The notes: a model not told the origin generated them from the sequence alone. A stretch of DNA of 64,000 nucleotides from Aldrovandia affinis (GCA_029706075.1 JAINUG010000176.1:930001-994000), one strand, 5' to 3'. Shown: positions 1-10,953, numbered from the stretch's first letter. Translations and numbers: made by a program.

Positions 1-2036
1 AAAGGAGTTGCAACGATTCTTAGGATTCGCCAACTTCTATCGACGGTTCATTCGGGACTACAGTAGGGTAGCCGAACCCCTCACCAGGCTCACCTCCTCA
101 TCCATCCCTTTCTCCTGGACCCCTGAAGCAGAAGCCGCCCGCTGACCTAAAAACCGCTTCACATCTGCTCCTGTCCTGGTCCATCCTGACGTTTCCGTCA
201 GTTCGTTGTGGAGGTGGATGCCTCGGACTCCGGGGTGGGGGCCATCTTGTCCCAAAGTTCGGGTAAGGACCAAAAGCTCCATCCCTGTGCCTTCTACTCC
301 CGTCGGCTGTCCCCCGCCGAGCGCAACTATGATGTAGGGAATCGGGAGTTGCTGGCAGTCAAGCTCGCCCTGGAGGAGTGGCGACATCTGCTGGAAGGAA
401 CTGAACAACCCTTCATCGTCTGGACTGACCACAAGAATCTGGCCTATATCCAGTCTGCCAAGAGACTTAATTCTCGCCAGGCCCGGTGGGCACTTTTTTT
501 TGGCCGATTCAACTTTTCCATCACATACAGACCCGGATCCCGCAACCTGAAACCTGACGCTCTCTCCCGCCAATTCTCCTCCGAAACCAGACAGGCGAGC
601 CCTGACACCATCCTGTCCCCCTCTTGTGTGGTGGCTGCTGTGACCTGGGAGATTGAAAGCCTGATCAAGGACGCCCAAACCACTCAACCTGACCCCAGAC
701 CTAACCCTAATTCTCACCTGTTTGTCCCCGATTCTGTCCGTTCCCAGGTCCTGCAATGGACACACTCCTCCCATCTAGCCTGCCATCCCGGTATCCAGCG
801 CACCCAGTCTCTGCCCAAACGCAGCTTTTGGTGGCCGACCATGGACGCGGACGCCCGGGCGTTTGTACTGGCCTGTACCATCTGCGCCAGGAGCAAGGCA
901 TCCCACCAGCCCGCCAGCGGTCTCCTCCGTCCCCTGCCTATCCCAGGTCGTCCTTGGAGTCACATTGGACTGGATTTCGTCTGTGGACTTCCCCCTCGGA
1001 AGGTAACGACACCATCCTAACCATTGTCGACCGTTTCTCCAAGCGGTCCATTTCGTTCCCCTTCCCAAACTTCCCTCAGCCTCAGAGACCGCAGAGCTCC
1101 TGGTCCAGCACGTGGTTCGCGTCTGCATGGGATCCCCGTCGACGTGGTGTCTGACCGTGGCCCTCAATTTTCCTCCCAAGTCTGGAAATCATTTTGCCAG
1201 GCCCTGGGGGCCTCTGTCAGCCTATCCTCCGGCTACCATCCCCAGACGAATGGACAGACCGAGAGGGCCAACCAAGACCTGGGAACAGCGCTACGTTGCG
1301 TCACGGACCGGAATCCCTCCTCCTGGAGTAAGCTGCTACCCTGGGTTGAGTATTCCCATAATGTACTAACCAGTTCTGCCACCGGTCTCTCCCCCTTTGA
1401 ATGCTCCCTGGGGTATCAGCCCCCCCTGTTCCCAGCCCAGGAGGTGGAGGTTTCCGTCCCTTCGGTGCAGGCCCACATCCGTCGCTGCAAGAGGATTTGG
1501 GAAGACACCTGCACTGCACTCCGCCGCTCCACCGCGCGCACTCAGCGTCTGGCGGACCGCCACCGCCCCACAGCCCCCCAGTATTCTCCGGGACAGCAGG
1601 TCTGGCTCTCCACCACTGACATTCCCCTCCAGTCCACCTCCAAGAAACTCCAGCCACGCTACATCGGTCCATACAAGGTACAGTCCATCATTAACCCTCT
1701 ACCGTCAAACTCAAGCTCCCTCCAGCCTCAAGATTCACCCCGTCTTCCACGTCTCCAAGATCAAGCCCGTCACGTCCAGTCCTCTGTGCCCTCCGACCAC
1801 TCCCCCTCCACCCCCCCGGATCATCGACAACGCCCCAGCCTACACTGTCCGGCGCATCCTGGACATTCGTCGCAGGGGTCGGGGCTACCAGTATTTGGTG
1901 GACTGGGAAGGTTATGGCCCCGAGGAGAGGAGCTGGTTGTCCCGCCAGCTCATCCTCGACCCTTCCTCATTCGGGACTTCCACCGGACCCACCCTCAGAA
2001 GAATAGGCCTGGTGGGTCGCCAGGAGGCTCCCGTTG
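1..2036 (+). pseudogene. pol: broken Ty3 pol: RNase H, integrase, chromodomain
   Basis: RNase H shows [16 protein letters not shown] (from 208), [15 protein letters not shown] and TDHKNLAY. The integrase zinc head is near 760-900 (H...H...CTIC), the core has GLDFV near 970 and VSDRGPQF near 1150, with the glutamate in the NGQTERAN stretch near 1250. The chromodomain lies at about 1845-1980 ([20 protein letters not shown], then [10 protein letters not shown]). The product is split over three frames, with breaks near 1010, 1100 and 1690. Retrotransposon enzyme, not a host gene. Confidence 0.9.
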
Positions 2037-2048
2037 AGGGGGGGGTAC

Positions 2049-2588
2049 TGTTACGTCTCCGTCCCGTCCTGTCCACCTCCCTTGTGTTTCCTGCCAGTTC
2101 TTTCCTTGCGTGCCATGTCTTGTTTTCGCGTTCACCCTGTGTTATGTGTCTTATGGGCGCGGCTTCGCTTCCTTCGCATTCTGTCTTGTGTTCCTCGTTA
2201 TGTTTTCAGCCTGTCACAAACCATTCCCTTGCACATTCTGCACGCTGTTCCAATTTAGTTATTTCACCCTGCCTATTTATGTTCAGCACGCACTCACTCT
2301 AGTGCCAATCCGTACTTGTTTCTCTCGTATCACTCTCGTTCGTTTCCCTAGCCTGTCAGCCTTGCCTGTTCGTTCTCTGTCTGTTTTATTTTCGGTTTGT
2401 TCGCTTGTTAGTTAACTTGTTCTCTAGTTTTGTAGCCACCGGCTAACTTTGTTTTTGCCAGTGTTTTGACGGTGTTCTCCCGTCACCTTTTGTTTATTCC
2501 GTGCATTAAACGCCTCCTGTGTGGAGCGCAAATCCATCACGTTTCGAGTCTGCATTTGGGTCCAGGTCTGCATTCACTCATCGTAACA
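2049..2588 (+). repeat. 3' LTR of the Ty3 element
   Basis: 540 bp, beginning TGTTACG and ending CGTAACA, a perfect 7-bp inverted end pair. It directly follows a run of G (polypurine tract). An ATTAAA hexamer at 2505-2510 is a plausible poly(A) signal. The left LTR is outside the window, so age cannot be estimated. Confidence 0.9.
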
Positions 2589-3074
2589 GTTATTACATTA
2601 TTCGGTGTTACAAACCATCTCTATAACTGTCTATAATCAGTGTGTGTAGATTACAAATATGAGTAGATATGAGTAGATTACAAATACTTATGTGTTCCAT
2701 TATAAACAATTCATTATGATTCATGGTGCAGATTTGTTGATATCTTAGTCGAATGACAGTTGACGGTATTGTGACTGGGGGTGGGGTTCGGCTGAAATAT
2801 TTTGGTCTATTTTCACTGGTTAACACCAGGGGAGTGGTATTTAGAAATAATTTCTCGCCACTTTACATACCTCCACCACTAGGTTTAAGCAGTGTTTCTC
2901 TGCTGTTCAGATTCCCAATACATTTCAGAAACTCTTCAGAAGTGATACTGAATGAACCTTACATTTACTGATCTAAACTTTAAAATCAAATCAGTTAAAA
3001 TGTATGAAGAGGGAGCATGATCAATTGTTTATGAACTGAAATTAGAAATGAGCGAAGCCGGGCCACACACAAGC
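2589..3074. other. AT-rich sequence, nothing recognised
   Basis: Between the LTR end and the proposed end of the asic2 3' UTR. Short open frames on both strands have no recognisable motif. Confidence 0.5.
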
Positions 3075-3630
3075 TAATTGCACACACATTTTTAATTAAC
3101 AAAGAAAGCTGTCCAAGTTGGAATAGTGACCGACTGTGACCTCCTTGGCAAGATGGCCTCTGATAACGGTGCACATCGCTTTGCCTTGCAAGCCATTAAG
3201 AGAGAGCCACAGTGCAAGAGTAAGCAATACAACAGTATCAGAATCATTAAAAAGAACCATATCCAAAAAACCAACATGCAAATAGGACAGTTTACAATTT
3301 GCCAGTAGACTGTAAATAGACAGAATGACTTACATACACGAATAATATATACAGATATGTTCTTTGATTTGTTGTTGCATTGGCCCTGAAATTACTGGAG
3401 GCGTCTCTCCAGCGAACAGATAGGAGGAGAAGAAAGCTTTTGCTCATCCATCGTGAAGAATGTAAAAGAGTCAAGGAGGCGGATTCTCATTCCTCTTTTG
3501 TGCTGTACATACTGTAGCAAAAATCCATGACAGAGCACGTGCTTTGTATAAACTTGTATTGAGGATATAGTGGAGCCTGTCAAAGGAGGACAGCTGCCCC
3601 TGCCATCCCAGTCACGAGTTGCCCTGGGCA
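3075..3630 (-). promoter_or_regulatory. probable asic2 3' UTR with candidate poly(A) signal
   Basis: Downstream of the stop codon in transcript sense there is no transposon signature. An ATTAAA hexamer occurs on the minus strand at 3091-3096, followed within 10-30 nt by a TG-rich tract (transcript TGTGTGTGC and GTGTGTGG), the usual layout of a cleavage site. This would give a 3' UTR of about 550 nt. Inference from sequence only; a longer UTR is possible. Confidence 0.35.
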
Positions 3631-3732
3631 TCAGCAGGCAATCTCTTCCAATGTACCCAGCGTGGGCTGCAGGGGGACACTCACAGTGTGGCTAATGGCT
3701 TCCGAATGGTTTGCCACCGGGTCACAGGTGCT
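3631..3732 (-). CDS. asic2: asic2 last coding exon, C-terminus and stop
   Basis: This encodes STCDPVANHSEAISHTVSVP then LQPTLGTLEEIAC and a TGA stop. The final residues are those of the ASIC2 C-terminal tail, known in the family as a PDZ-binding end that recruits PICK1. The acceptor is CTCCCTGCCCAG. In transcript sense a long TG-rich tract (genomic 3768-3823) ends about 35 nt upstream of the acceptor. The frame stays open through the tract, but the family alignment and the splice site stop at 3732. Confidence 0.95.
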   Translation of the reverse strand, partial: STCDPVANHSEAISHTVSVPLQPTLGTLEEIAC

Positions 3733-3767
3733 CTGGGCAGGGAGACACATGCATGGCCATGCATGCA

Positions 3768-3823
3768 TACACATATGCATACACATACACACACACAAAC
3801 ACACACACACACACATACACACC
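3768..3823. repeat. (CA)n microsatellite next to the last asic2 acceptor
   Basis: An interrupted CA/CATA dinucleotide tract on the plus strand. In the asic2 transcript it reads as UG repeats and lies between the branch region and the last-exon acceptor. Confidence 0.9.
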
Positions 3824-3989
3824 AGGTTGTTATCTATACTTGTGGGGATCCACTAGACAAACACTGGCATGTTGTTTTTTCACAGGAATGCTTTTCTGAA
3901 ATTTGTTTTCATCTAGATTGTTTACAACATGCATCATTACCCTTTACGATTCGAAATAATTGTTGGTTAAATGTAGAACTAATGAAAAA

Positions 3990-4702
3990 GCATCAGACAA
4001 AAATCATCTTGAATTCGTCAAACTACATCTGAACTACAATTTGAACCGTGTTTTGTGGTCAGATTAAACAAAAATCAAGCTTTTTGAACATGCACATCAG
4101 CCTTATGTTTGGTGTCCAAAGAATGCAAATAATGATGAAAAGCGCCTCATTGCCTATAGTGAAATGTGGTGGATTTTGTATATATTTTTTAAATGTTAAT
4201 GCTTTGTGGTTGTTTTGCATCCACAGGCCCTGGGGCCCTTATTAAGATAGATGGAACCATGCACTCCAGCATATACCAAGACATTTTGTCCAAAACTTTG
4301 CTCCCCCTGCCAGGAAGTTACACCTTAGCCACAGATGGACCTTCCAACAAGACAATGATCCCAAACATACATCCAAAGAAATTATTGACAGAGCACAAGA
4401 TCAATGTCAAGTTCCATAACCTCGTAAGACACTACAGAAGGTGACTACTTGCTGTTATAATGGCCAAGGGAGGAACCACAAAGTATTCATAACAGGGATG
4501 TGAATATTTGTGATTCTTGATTTTTCTGGGGAAAAAAATGATAATTTGTGAACCATTCGATTGTGGTTTGTGCCAATGTATTATTAAAGAATATAATTTC
4601 CTGAAAGTTTGAGCATAAAATATACGTCATTACTTATATAGTTTATTTTAGATCTCTTTTGTTCATCTTTATCAAGGTTGTGAATAAAAACGGAGCCTAC
4701 TG
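3990..4702 (+). mobile_element. 5'-truncated Tc1-like transposon
   Basis: From about 3990 the sequence aligns by eye with the element at 11208-12613: FGVQRMQI, GCFASTGPGALIKIDGTM (the Tc1 GCF...G.G.L..I.G motif), then NDPKHTSKE-like remains (in frame fragments). The right terminal inverted repeat (about 4611-4702, ending GGAGCCTACTG) matches the right end of the other copy. The left end is missing. It lies in the intron between the last two asic2 exons. Confidence 0.85.
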
Positions 4703-4765
4703 TGTATATGCCATAATATGATCACAAAATCAGGCTAAACTTTTTTTTGCCTGATTTTTACTTAC

Positions 4766-4834
4766 CATATCTTCATCATGACTACCTTCCTCATCTTCCC
4801 GGCACAGAAGTTCCATCAATCTGTCCCGCATCAC
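4766..4834 (-). CDS. asic2: asic2 exon: proximal cytoplasmic tail
   Basis: This 69-nt exon, phase 0 at both ends, encodes VMRDRLMELLCREDEEGSHD followed by EDM. It corresponds to the ASIC2 juxtamembrane tail with its acidic GSHDE stretch; the first half is more diverged than the rest of the gene. The acceptor is TGTTGCCAG, the donor GTAAGTA. A Tc1 remnant ends only about 60 nt downstream of the donor (at 4702). It is too short to be visible as a free reading frame and was found by searching the interval for the expected tail. Confidence 0.88.
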
Positions 4835-5046
4835 CTGGCAACAATCAACCAACAGGATCTAAATACATCCAATATATTTATCAACATACCTGCTCACATC
4901 TAAATAACACTTACAGTACATTTACTAATATACCTGCTTGTGGCAGATGATCTGTTATTATTTAAATACATTTATTTACTAAACTATTGTTCAGAAAAAA
5001 ATGTTGCACTCATACAAAAACTACAAAAAGATTTTGAATTTGGATA

Positions 5047-5439
5047 TGTCAGAAGGGGCATGAAGAGTGGACCCAAGTGCAGGGAAAAGAAAAAGAGGCA
5101 GGAATACAAAAATGAACAGATCATTTAATAAACTCAAACAACAAAGTCAAGCACAGGAACAAAACCAAACACTGGACATAAAAATAAGAAAGATAACAAA
5201 TAAGAACTCAGAATGCCAGGAGAAAACCACAAAGGACCACTAACACAAAGACACAAACCTTTCAACAAAAAGTCAAGGCTCAGCACAAAACATACCACAC
5301 AGGCAACTTAAATAGACCATGAAACGAGACACATGAGGAATCATTCGAGACAATAAGGGAAACAATTAAACAATTAGACAGACAATCAGGGAACACAAAG
5401 TCCAATGCTGCCCTCTGGTGGAGAGCGGGAAACATGACA
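5047..5439 (-). mobile_element. solo LTR, 393 bp
   Basis: On the plus strand it starts TGTCAG and ends ATGACA, and is flanked by a perfect 5-bp target duplication GGATA (5042-5046 and 5440-5444). On the minus strand it reads TGTCATGTTTCCC..., includes the common fish LTR phrase CCAGAGGGCAGC, and has a CTATTTAAG TATA-like box. No internal coding sequence is present, so it is a recombination-derived solo LTR. Orientation is inferred from the TATA-like box. Confidence 0.8.
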
Positions 5440-5654
5440 GGATATAAGCAGTAAGCAGGGAACCAATGTTGTCCACCATTGCTATATGCCCATATGAAAA
5501 ATATGAATAAAAAGTATTTGAAAATGTATTGCTCATATATAGTATGTAGAGTAGGGATGTGCATGAGAGGGCAAAATGAGCTTCGAGCAATTTATGGTTT
5601 TTAAGAATGATTATTCGATATCTCCCCCAAAGATATTCATACACTTCTTTCTTA

Positions 5655-6016
5655 ATTTCTCATCTCATCTCTCATCTCATCTCATTATTCCTGGTCAGGG
5701 TCGCAAGGGGGGCTGGAGCCTATCCCAGCATGCATAGGGACGAGAGGCAGGAATAAACCCTGGACAGGTCGCCAATCCATCGCAGGGCACACACACCATT
5801 CACTCACACACTCATACCTACAGGCAATTTAGACTCTCCAATTAGGCTAACGTGCATGTCTTTGGACTGTGGGAGGAAACCGGAGTACCCGGAGGAAACC
5901 CACGCGGACATGGGGAGAACATGCAAACTCCACACAGAAAGGCCCCTGGCCTGGATTCGAACCCGAGATCTTCTTGCTGTGAGGCGACAGTGCTATCCAC
6001 TGCACCACCGTGCCGC
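5655..6016 (-). mobile_element. tRNA-derived SINE
   Basis: Read on the minus strand it begins with a tRNA-like head (GGTGCAGTGGATAGC A-box, GGGTTCGAATCC B-box), then the conserved body (GTTTGCATGTTCTCCCC; CACAGTCCAAAGACATGCACG; CAATTTAGACTC region reversed) and a tail with ATGAG repeats. A perfect 9-bp target duplication TCTTTCTTA flanks it (5646-5654, 6017-6025). Same family as 38657-39017. Confidence 0.92.
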
Positions 6017-6025
6017 TCTTTCTTA

Positions 6026-6646
6026 TATTAACTGAAATATATTTATAAAACTGCACCCTTCATGAAATAATAACCTACAAGCGTTTAGCCTACAATACAA
6101 TTGAAAGCACTGATTTATTCTAAAATGATAATAATAATAAAATTATTATTTCTTCTTCTTATTAAAAATATTATTATTTTTTATTTATAATAGTGTGGCC
6201 ATCTTAAAACAATGTTTGACTTACAGCCTCACAATAATTATGAATTACAATAACAAACGTAATCAAAAAAAGGAATAGGCCTAGGCCCTTATTTAGAACA
6301 TAAAAAGGAATTATTCGCCTATAGTTTCATGCGTTCTTATTCACACATGCTGTATAATCCACATAGGAGCATCAAAGTAGCCTATGAGAAATGACCAATT
6401 CTAAACCGGAGACTGGAGTGGCTTTTCACAGCTCAAGAGTGATTTTTTCAATCATGAACAATTTTGTAGGGAAAAAATATATAATATTAAATAATAATAT
6501 TAAATCATAAATATTAATTAGCAAAATAGCCTACTGAATGGACAATTGAATGGCCCTACATAATGTTAAAAAGAGACTAACATTTGACTGTGGACATCCT
6601 GTATTCCTCTTTATAAGGGCAAATTGTCAAAGAGGTAGAATTATGT
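6026..6646. other. AT-rich intron sequence, nothing recognised
   Basis: Low-complexity ATT/ATA runs near 6120-6190 and 6470-6510. No coding or repeat signature seen. Confidence 0.5.
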
Positions 6647-6654
6647 TTAACATC

Positions 6655-7250
6655 AGGTGTGGATGGTTTGGAACTCTCATGGCTGCCTGTTTTCTCTGTC
6701 CCTCTCCTAATAGGTATGCTGCCATAGCTTACACCTGTTGGGGCTATCTGTATATTTCCTATGCTTGTGCTCCCCTGCTCTTACATAATGCTACTGGTTA
6801 TAGCACTGCTTTTTTTTCTGACTGCATGTTCTCTTCTCTGCCTCGGCCTCTGACCTGCGAGAAGTGTGAGCTGCCCCCATCAACCCTCACCCCACGCCAA
6901 CCCCAGTTCCTGGATCTGGACCCTCTCCACGTGGTTTAGCCCCCCCCACCCCCACTGACTACCTAATTCAGGAGGGGCAAAGTCTTTCAGCCCTGAGCCA
7001 CCTTGGACTGACCATGACATGGTCTTTTTTGGACATACCCTGTGCCGGCCAGAAGAGGATGGGCTCCCCCCCTTTTTAGTCTGGTTCCTCCCAAGGTTTC
7101 TCCTTACCAAGGGAGTTTTCCTTGCCACTGTTGTCTTTAGGCTTGCTTTTGGGGGGGTCTAGGCCTGGGTTCCCCCTCTGTTAAGCGTTTTGTGACAATT
7201 CTATTGTGAAAAGCGCTATACACATAAATTTGATTTGATTTGAAATTTGA
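6655..7250 (+). mobile_element. L2-type LINE, 3' UTR fragment
   Basis: Matches closely the reverse complement of about 30374-30985, the 3' UTR of the LINE there (TAGGTATGCTGCCATAGC; GACCATGACATGGTC; GGTTTCTCCTTACC; AAAAGCGCTATACA) and ends in TTGAT repeats. A perfect 8-bp target duplication TTAACATC flanks it (6647-6654, 7251-7258), so this is a genuine 5'-truncated retrotransposition, not a deletion remnant. Confidence 0.93.
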
Positions 7251-7769
7251 TTAACATCTAAGTTGTTATCTATTTAATTTGAATTAGCTAGTCAAGACAG
7301 GTACATTTCCATCAGGAAAATTATCAAGAAATTAAAATTACATGTTTGTTTTCATATGCTAAAGTTAATACATTGTACCATTATGGAGTTATATGCGCTC
7401 ATGTTTTTAAGTTTGCAGTTACCAAGAATTTGTTTGGCTGCTCTCACCTGACATTTGTGTTATCTCAATTGAATTGACTATGCAAGGTTTTTTTAATGTC
7501 CAAACATATTATAATGACTGAGTGTGTAACAGTGACAGCCGCACATTGACTAGCTAGTTAGCATTAGCTAATGTTAGCTGCCAAGCAATGCTTGTCTCCA
7601 AATGATTTTATCTAGCTAGAAAAGATACATCCTTTTTTTAGCATTACTGCTTTCATTAACCAGCCATTCCATAGGACATGAATATAATAAAAAATATACT
7701 TCTACTGATGTTTGATACAGCCATACTTATAGGTAACTGCCAAGAAGGGTAAATTAAGGGTCCTGGTGG

Positions 7770-8070
7770 CTCTGTTATGGTGCGGGTGCATTGGTTTAGG
7801 TCCACTCACCCGCCTTAGAGGGCAAGGTCAGAAAAATTGAGTGATCATGTTCATCCTGTGGTGAAGCCTCACTTCTATCCTGATGGGAGGGGTCTCTTCT
7901 CTACCATCACCAAAAGACTAACTGGAATTTCTTGAGGAAGAATGGTGTTGCATCCCTCCAATAGAATTCTAGACAAGAATCGATGGCAAGGTGCACTGAT
8001 GCTGTTCTGTTGGCTCATGTTGGCCCAACGTCCTATTAAGAGACTTTATGTTGGTGTTTCCTTTATTTTG
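7770..8070 (+). mobile_element. Tc1-like transposase remnant (second Tc1 lineage)
   Basis: Contains fragments resembling the central and last parts of a fish Tc1 transposase (HPVVKPHFYPDGRGLF, then a C-terminus ending V-GPTSY-stop after repair by eye), followed by the shared tail CTATTAAGAGACTTTATG. Related to 23560-23720. Large internal deletions and frameshifts. Confidence 0.7.
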
Positions 8071-9142
8071 CCAGTTCCCTGCATTTTGACTTTGTAATGT
8101 TTGTAGTCTGTCAAAGTGATAAGCGTTTTCCTTCCCATACAAGCATTACATTTCTACTGAATCAACTGGTTCAACTTGAAACCATCACAAATACATATTT
8201 AAATATTTTTATTTTTCCTTGAAAGCTCACTAAATTATAATGGATCTGTACATGGAGAAAATCTTACTGCCACCAGCCACTAGATGCTACAGATTTCAAT
8301 TTGCATCAACTCCAGACTCACGCTAAACAATACAATTGTTTATGAGGTAAAAGTGGGTTCACCTGTGCTTACTTTTGTAGCTTCAATATAAGTGTATATG
8401 TACAGTATTTATAACACAAAAACTCAGCTAAGCAGCTAAGAGAACCACCTAATATGAAGTGTGACCTTGTAATTCACTTCTGATTATTTCTGAAACAGAT
8501 ATAAATAGGTATTTTGGGGGGGTTTTCCCTTTTCCCAACTCCAACCCAAGAACAAGTGATGTCTGGGCTATAAGGCTGAGTCCGTAGTGCCTTTGCTGAC
8601 TGAGCCATTTTGGAATCAGCTTTATGTCTTTCCAAGGAGAAATTTCTGCACAGAATGTACATTAAAACATGAACATAATTTTACAATTATTATTCGTTGC
8701 TTGTATTCTGTTCCAAAGATCTGAGCGCAATGTTTCATTATTATGCCTCTGGCAGACAATCTTAGGACATTAAATCAGAATGTGTTTTAGATAAAAGCAG
8801 ACAAAAAAATGTATACCATATCAGCACAGTGCATTTTGCCTGATATTTTGATGCCTGACACAATGCTTTTTACATCATAATAGCTCAGAATTATAGGGTT
8901 CTATCCGCAGATAGTATATCTCAAGATTTGCAATGATCTGGTCCCCAATTATAGTATTGCTTTTTACTGCATCTATGCTAGTTTAAACATGTTTATAACA
9001 ATAATTTCAGATGTTGTATAGCAAAAAGAAAAATGTAGTCTGCTGTATAGCAACAGCCTTCCCATGTTAATAACTTGTTTTTGACAAAAATGTGTGATAG
9101 AGCCCTATAATTCAAAGCTCTGGATCTTTAGTGAACGCTGAC
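8071..9142. other. intron sequence, nothing recognised
   Basis: AT-rich asic2 intron between the 69-nt and 80-nt exons. No exon-like or transposon-like signal that I can defend. Confidence 0.5.
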
Positions 9143-9222
9143 CTCGTAGGCATAGTCAAACAGCTCCAGTATTGTCAGGATGCTGGCACCGATGAACAAT
9201 CCCATCTGACCCCCAATGTCAC
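9143..9222 (-). CDS. asic2: asic2 exon: TM2 and selectivity filter
   Basis: This 80-nt exon encodes [20 protein letters not shown] then LFDYAYE. The Gly-Ala-Ser (GAS) triplet is the DEG/ENaC ion-selectivity filter, and the glycines just before the helix include the degenerin gating position. The acceptor is GTTTGGCAG. The donor is GTCAGC, a weaker match than the others. If that donor is not used, the frame continues V-S-V-H and stops, giving a channel without the cytoplasmic tail. Phase 1 in, phase 0 out. Confidence 0.94.
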
Positions 9223-9311
9223 CTGCCAAACAACACATGCAGCTTCAGCACAGGGTCTCATCATTTGTCATTATTTATTGAGAGTTAATTGTGTTCATGG
9301 CATATCCTCAC

Positions 9312-9403
9312 CCAGTAAACTAGCCACTTCATATGCTTTCTTTTGTTCTATGGTCTCATAGTTCAGGGCCTCAAAAAACACGTCCAGAACCAGGATGTTG
9401 TCC
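9312..9403 (-). CDS. asic2: asic2 exon: pre-TM2 segment
   Basis: This 92-nt exon encodes [20 protein letters not shown] followed by [10 protein letters not shown], nearly invariant in ASICs; it leads from the wrist into the second membrane helix. The acceptor is CTGTCTCAG, the donor GTGAGG. Phase 2 in, phase 1 out. The short intron to the next exon (9223-9311, 89 nt) is free of transposons, unlike the other introns. Confidence 0.94.
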
Positions 9404-9738
9404 CTGAGACAGAAGGGAGGAGACATAATTAACTGCAGCTCAAACCTAAACAAGGATTGAGAAAACTGTAAAAATACTCTGATCATTTGTTGGAGTGAAA
9501 AGGCTTATGCACACATTGGACCTTTAAACTCTGTGTAGAATTGGAACCACTAGAAAGTTCAACCTTCCCAGGGTCGTTATGTTGGCACCAAAAAATCTAA
9601 ATTCAGTCAAATGATCATTTCAGTTGGTGACATGCCATGAGGCTTATAATATGATTAACTCAAATGTTTCTTCGCAGACAGAAAAAAAATAATTTGTGCC
9701 ATTAGGCTCTAGGTTTTTAAGATTTTTCAACTCAAATA

Positions 9739-10045
9739 CACTACCGGTCAAACATGGAGGAGAAGCGTGATGGTCTGGGGCTCTTTTGCTGGATCCAGAG
9801 TCGGCGACTTGCACAAAGTGACTGTTAACCCACGTTAACCCATTATTGGTCCCTGAAAAGGGCCTTTTTTATAACTGAAATTTACATTATTTTTCAGTTT
9901 TTGGTAACCTAAACATTTTTTTTAAACCTCTGTCAGTTTACCGCTTACCTTTGTACCATGTTAGGCTATTCACTGGACTTGAACTGGTTACATTTCTGTA
10001 AAAACTGGAAAAATGGGGGTGTTCTAAAACTTTTGACTGGTAGTG
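9739..10045 (+). mobile_element. internally deleted Tc1-like element (307 bp)
   Basis: Inverted ends CACTACCGGTCAAA and, on the other side, the complement of TTTTGACTGGTAGTG, each flanked by TA. Inside is only a short transposase scrap with Tc1 motif VMVWGSFAGSRVG (one base inserted before it). Its ends match those of 41926-42477, so both belong to one family. Confidence 0.88.
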
Positions 10046-10300
10046 TATGTAGCCTGTCCAATGTAATAATGCATTATTACACTCATGCACTCAAGTACAT
10101 TTTGATTGATTTTATTATACCTAGAGCCATTTAGGTTCACCTGTATTACTTGCTCAATGCCAAAAAGTAAGCTGTACTGTAATATTATGATAAGTAACTT
10201 GTGTTCAGATTATACAGTATGAATGGATGATCCACACAATTAACTGTAGCCTACATTGTATTATTATAAATACACATACACACCCACACAATGCACTTAC

Positions 10301-10451
10301 GATATGTATTTCTCAGATTTATTAAACTTCTTCTCCAGGTATCTAGCGGAAGTCTTACTGGGAATCTTGACCATGGAAAGCTCTTTGTTGTAGCGGGTCA
10401 TGTTACATGAAGTCCGGCAGATGCAGTTATTGTTCTCCTCTGACAAAGTTG
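10301..10451 (-). CDS. asic2: asic2 exon: wrist region leading to second membrane segment
   Basis: This 151-nt exon encodes a short acidic stretch, [19 protein letters not shown], then [16 protein letters not shown] and NKSEKYIS. The N-M-T triplet is an N-glycosylation sequon position. The wording YNKELSM...SKTSA resembles ASIC2 rather than ASIC1. The acceptor CACTTCAG is preceded by a long CT-rich tract (transcript CTCTCCTCTCTCTCTCAC), and the donor is GTAAGT. Phase 1 in, phase 2 out. The start of the exon appears one residue shorter than I would expect; an alternative acceptor nearby cannot be excluded. Confidence 0.92.
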
Positions 10452-10699
10452 CTGAAGTGGCCATGACAGTGAGAGAGAGAGGAGAGGAAGAGGAGATTAA
10501 TATTCAGGAAAGGAGGCAAACATCCGAGAGAAGAGGACATAAATGAGAGAAGACATTTCGGTAAAAGAGCAGGGTGTCTGCTACAGTAGAGAAATGACAG
10601 GCAGTTCAGCACTACTGTACAGTACTATCTGCCTGTGTAATGTTTTAAGCTGTCGTTTATAATAAAACAGAAAGTTGAGCTTCTAGAATTAAGAATTTG

Positions 10700-10889
10700 C
10701 AACGTGTGCACCTTAAGAATACAACATGACAAGAACAGGCCATTCTGCTCATCTAGACTCATCATTTCCTAGGCCATAATATCCAGTTCTGCATCAAGAC
10801 TGGACTTGAATACCCTTACCTAAACTGCCAAGCTGTTCCATGCTTGCCGGGTCAAAAAAATACTTCCTGATATCCATGCAGAATTTACC
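10700..10889 (-). mobile_element. CR1-like LINE 3' fragment
   Basis: Similar to 26170-26610 and 29903-30360: plus-strand phrases CCATTCTGCTCATCTAGACTC, GACTTGAATA and CCAAGCTGTTCCATGC, and CTTCCTGATATCCATGCAGAATTTACC, i.e. the end of the reverse transcriptase frame and 3' UTR in reverse. It is joined directly to a SINE tail at 10890. Confidence 0.75.
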
Positions 10890-10953
10890 TTTAAGCCCCC
10901 CGCGACCCTGACCAGGAATAAGCGGCTTAGATAATGGATGGATGGATGGATAA
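10890..10953 (+). mobile_element. SINE 3' tail fragment
   Basis: CCGCGACCCTGACCAGGAAT, then AAGCGGCTTAG and (ATGG)n: identical in kind to the 3' end of the SINE at 38657-39017. Only the last 64 bp are present. Confidence 0.85.

Larger units (their letters stand above)
1..2588 (+). mobile_element. Ty3-type (chromovirus) LTR retrotransposon, 3' part
   Basis: The element enters from the left edge. In order: the end of reverse transcriptase ([16 protein letters not shown] near 25-65), RNase H, an HHCC zinc-binding integrase head, the integrase core, a chromodomain, a G-rich polypurine tract just before 2049, then the 3' LTR. A chromodomain after integrase places it among the chromoviruses of the Ty3 group. 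Frameshifts in the coding region show it cannot make a complete polyprotein. The 5' half, gag and 5' LTR lie outside the window. Confidence 0.93.

Noticed and set aside
4940..5128. Lys-rich small protein
   Set aside because: Overlaps intron sequence and the start of a solo LTR; no conservation cue.
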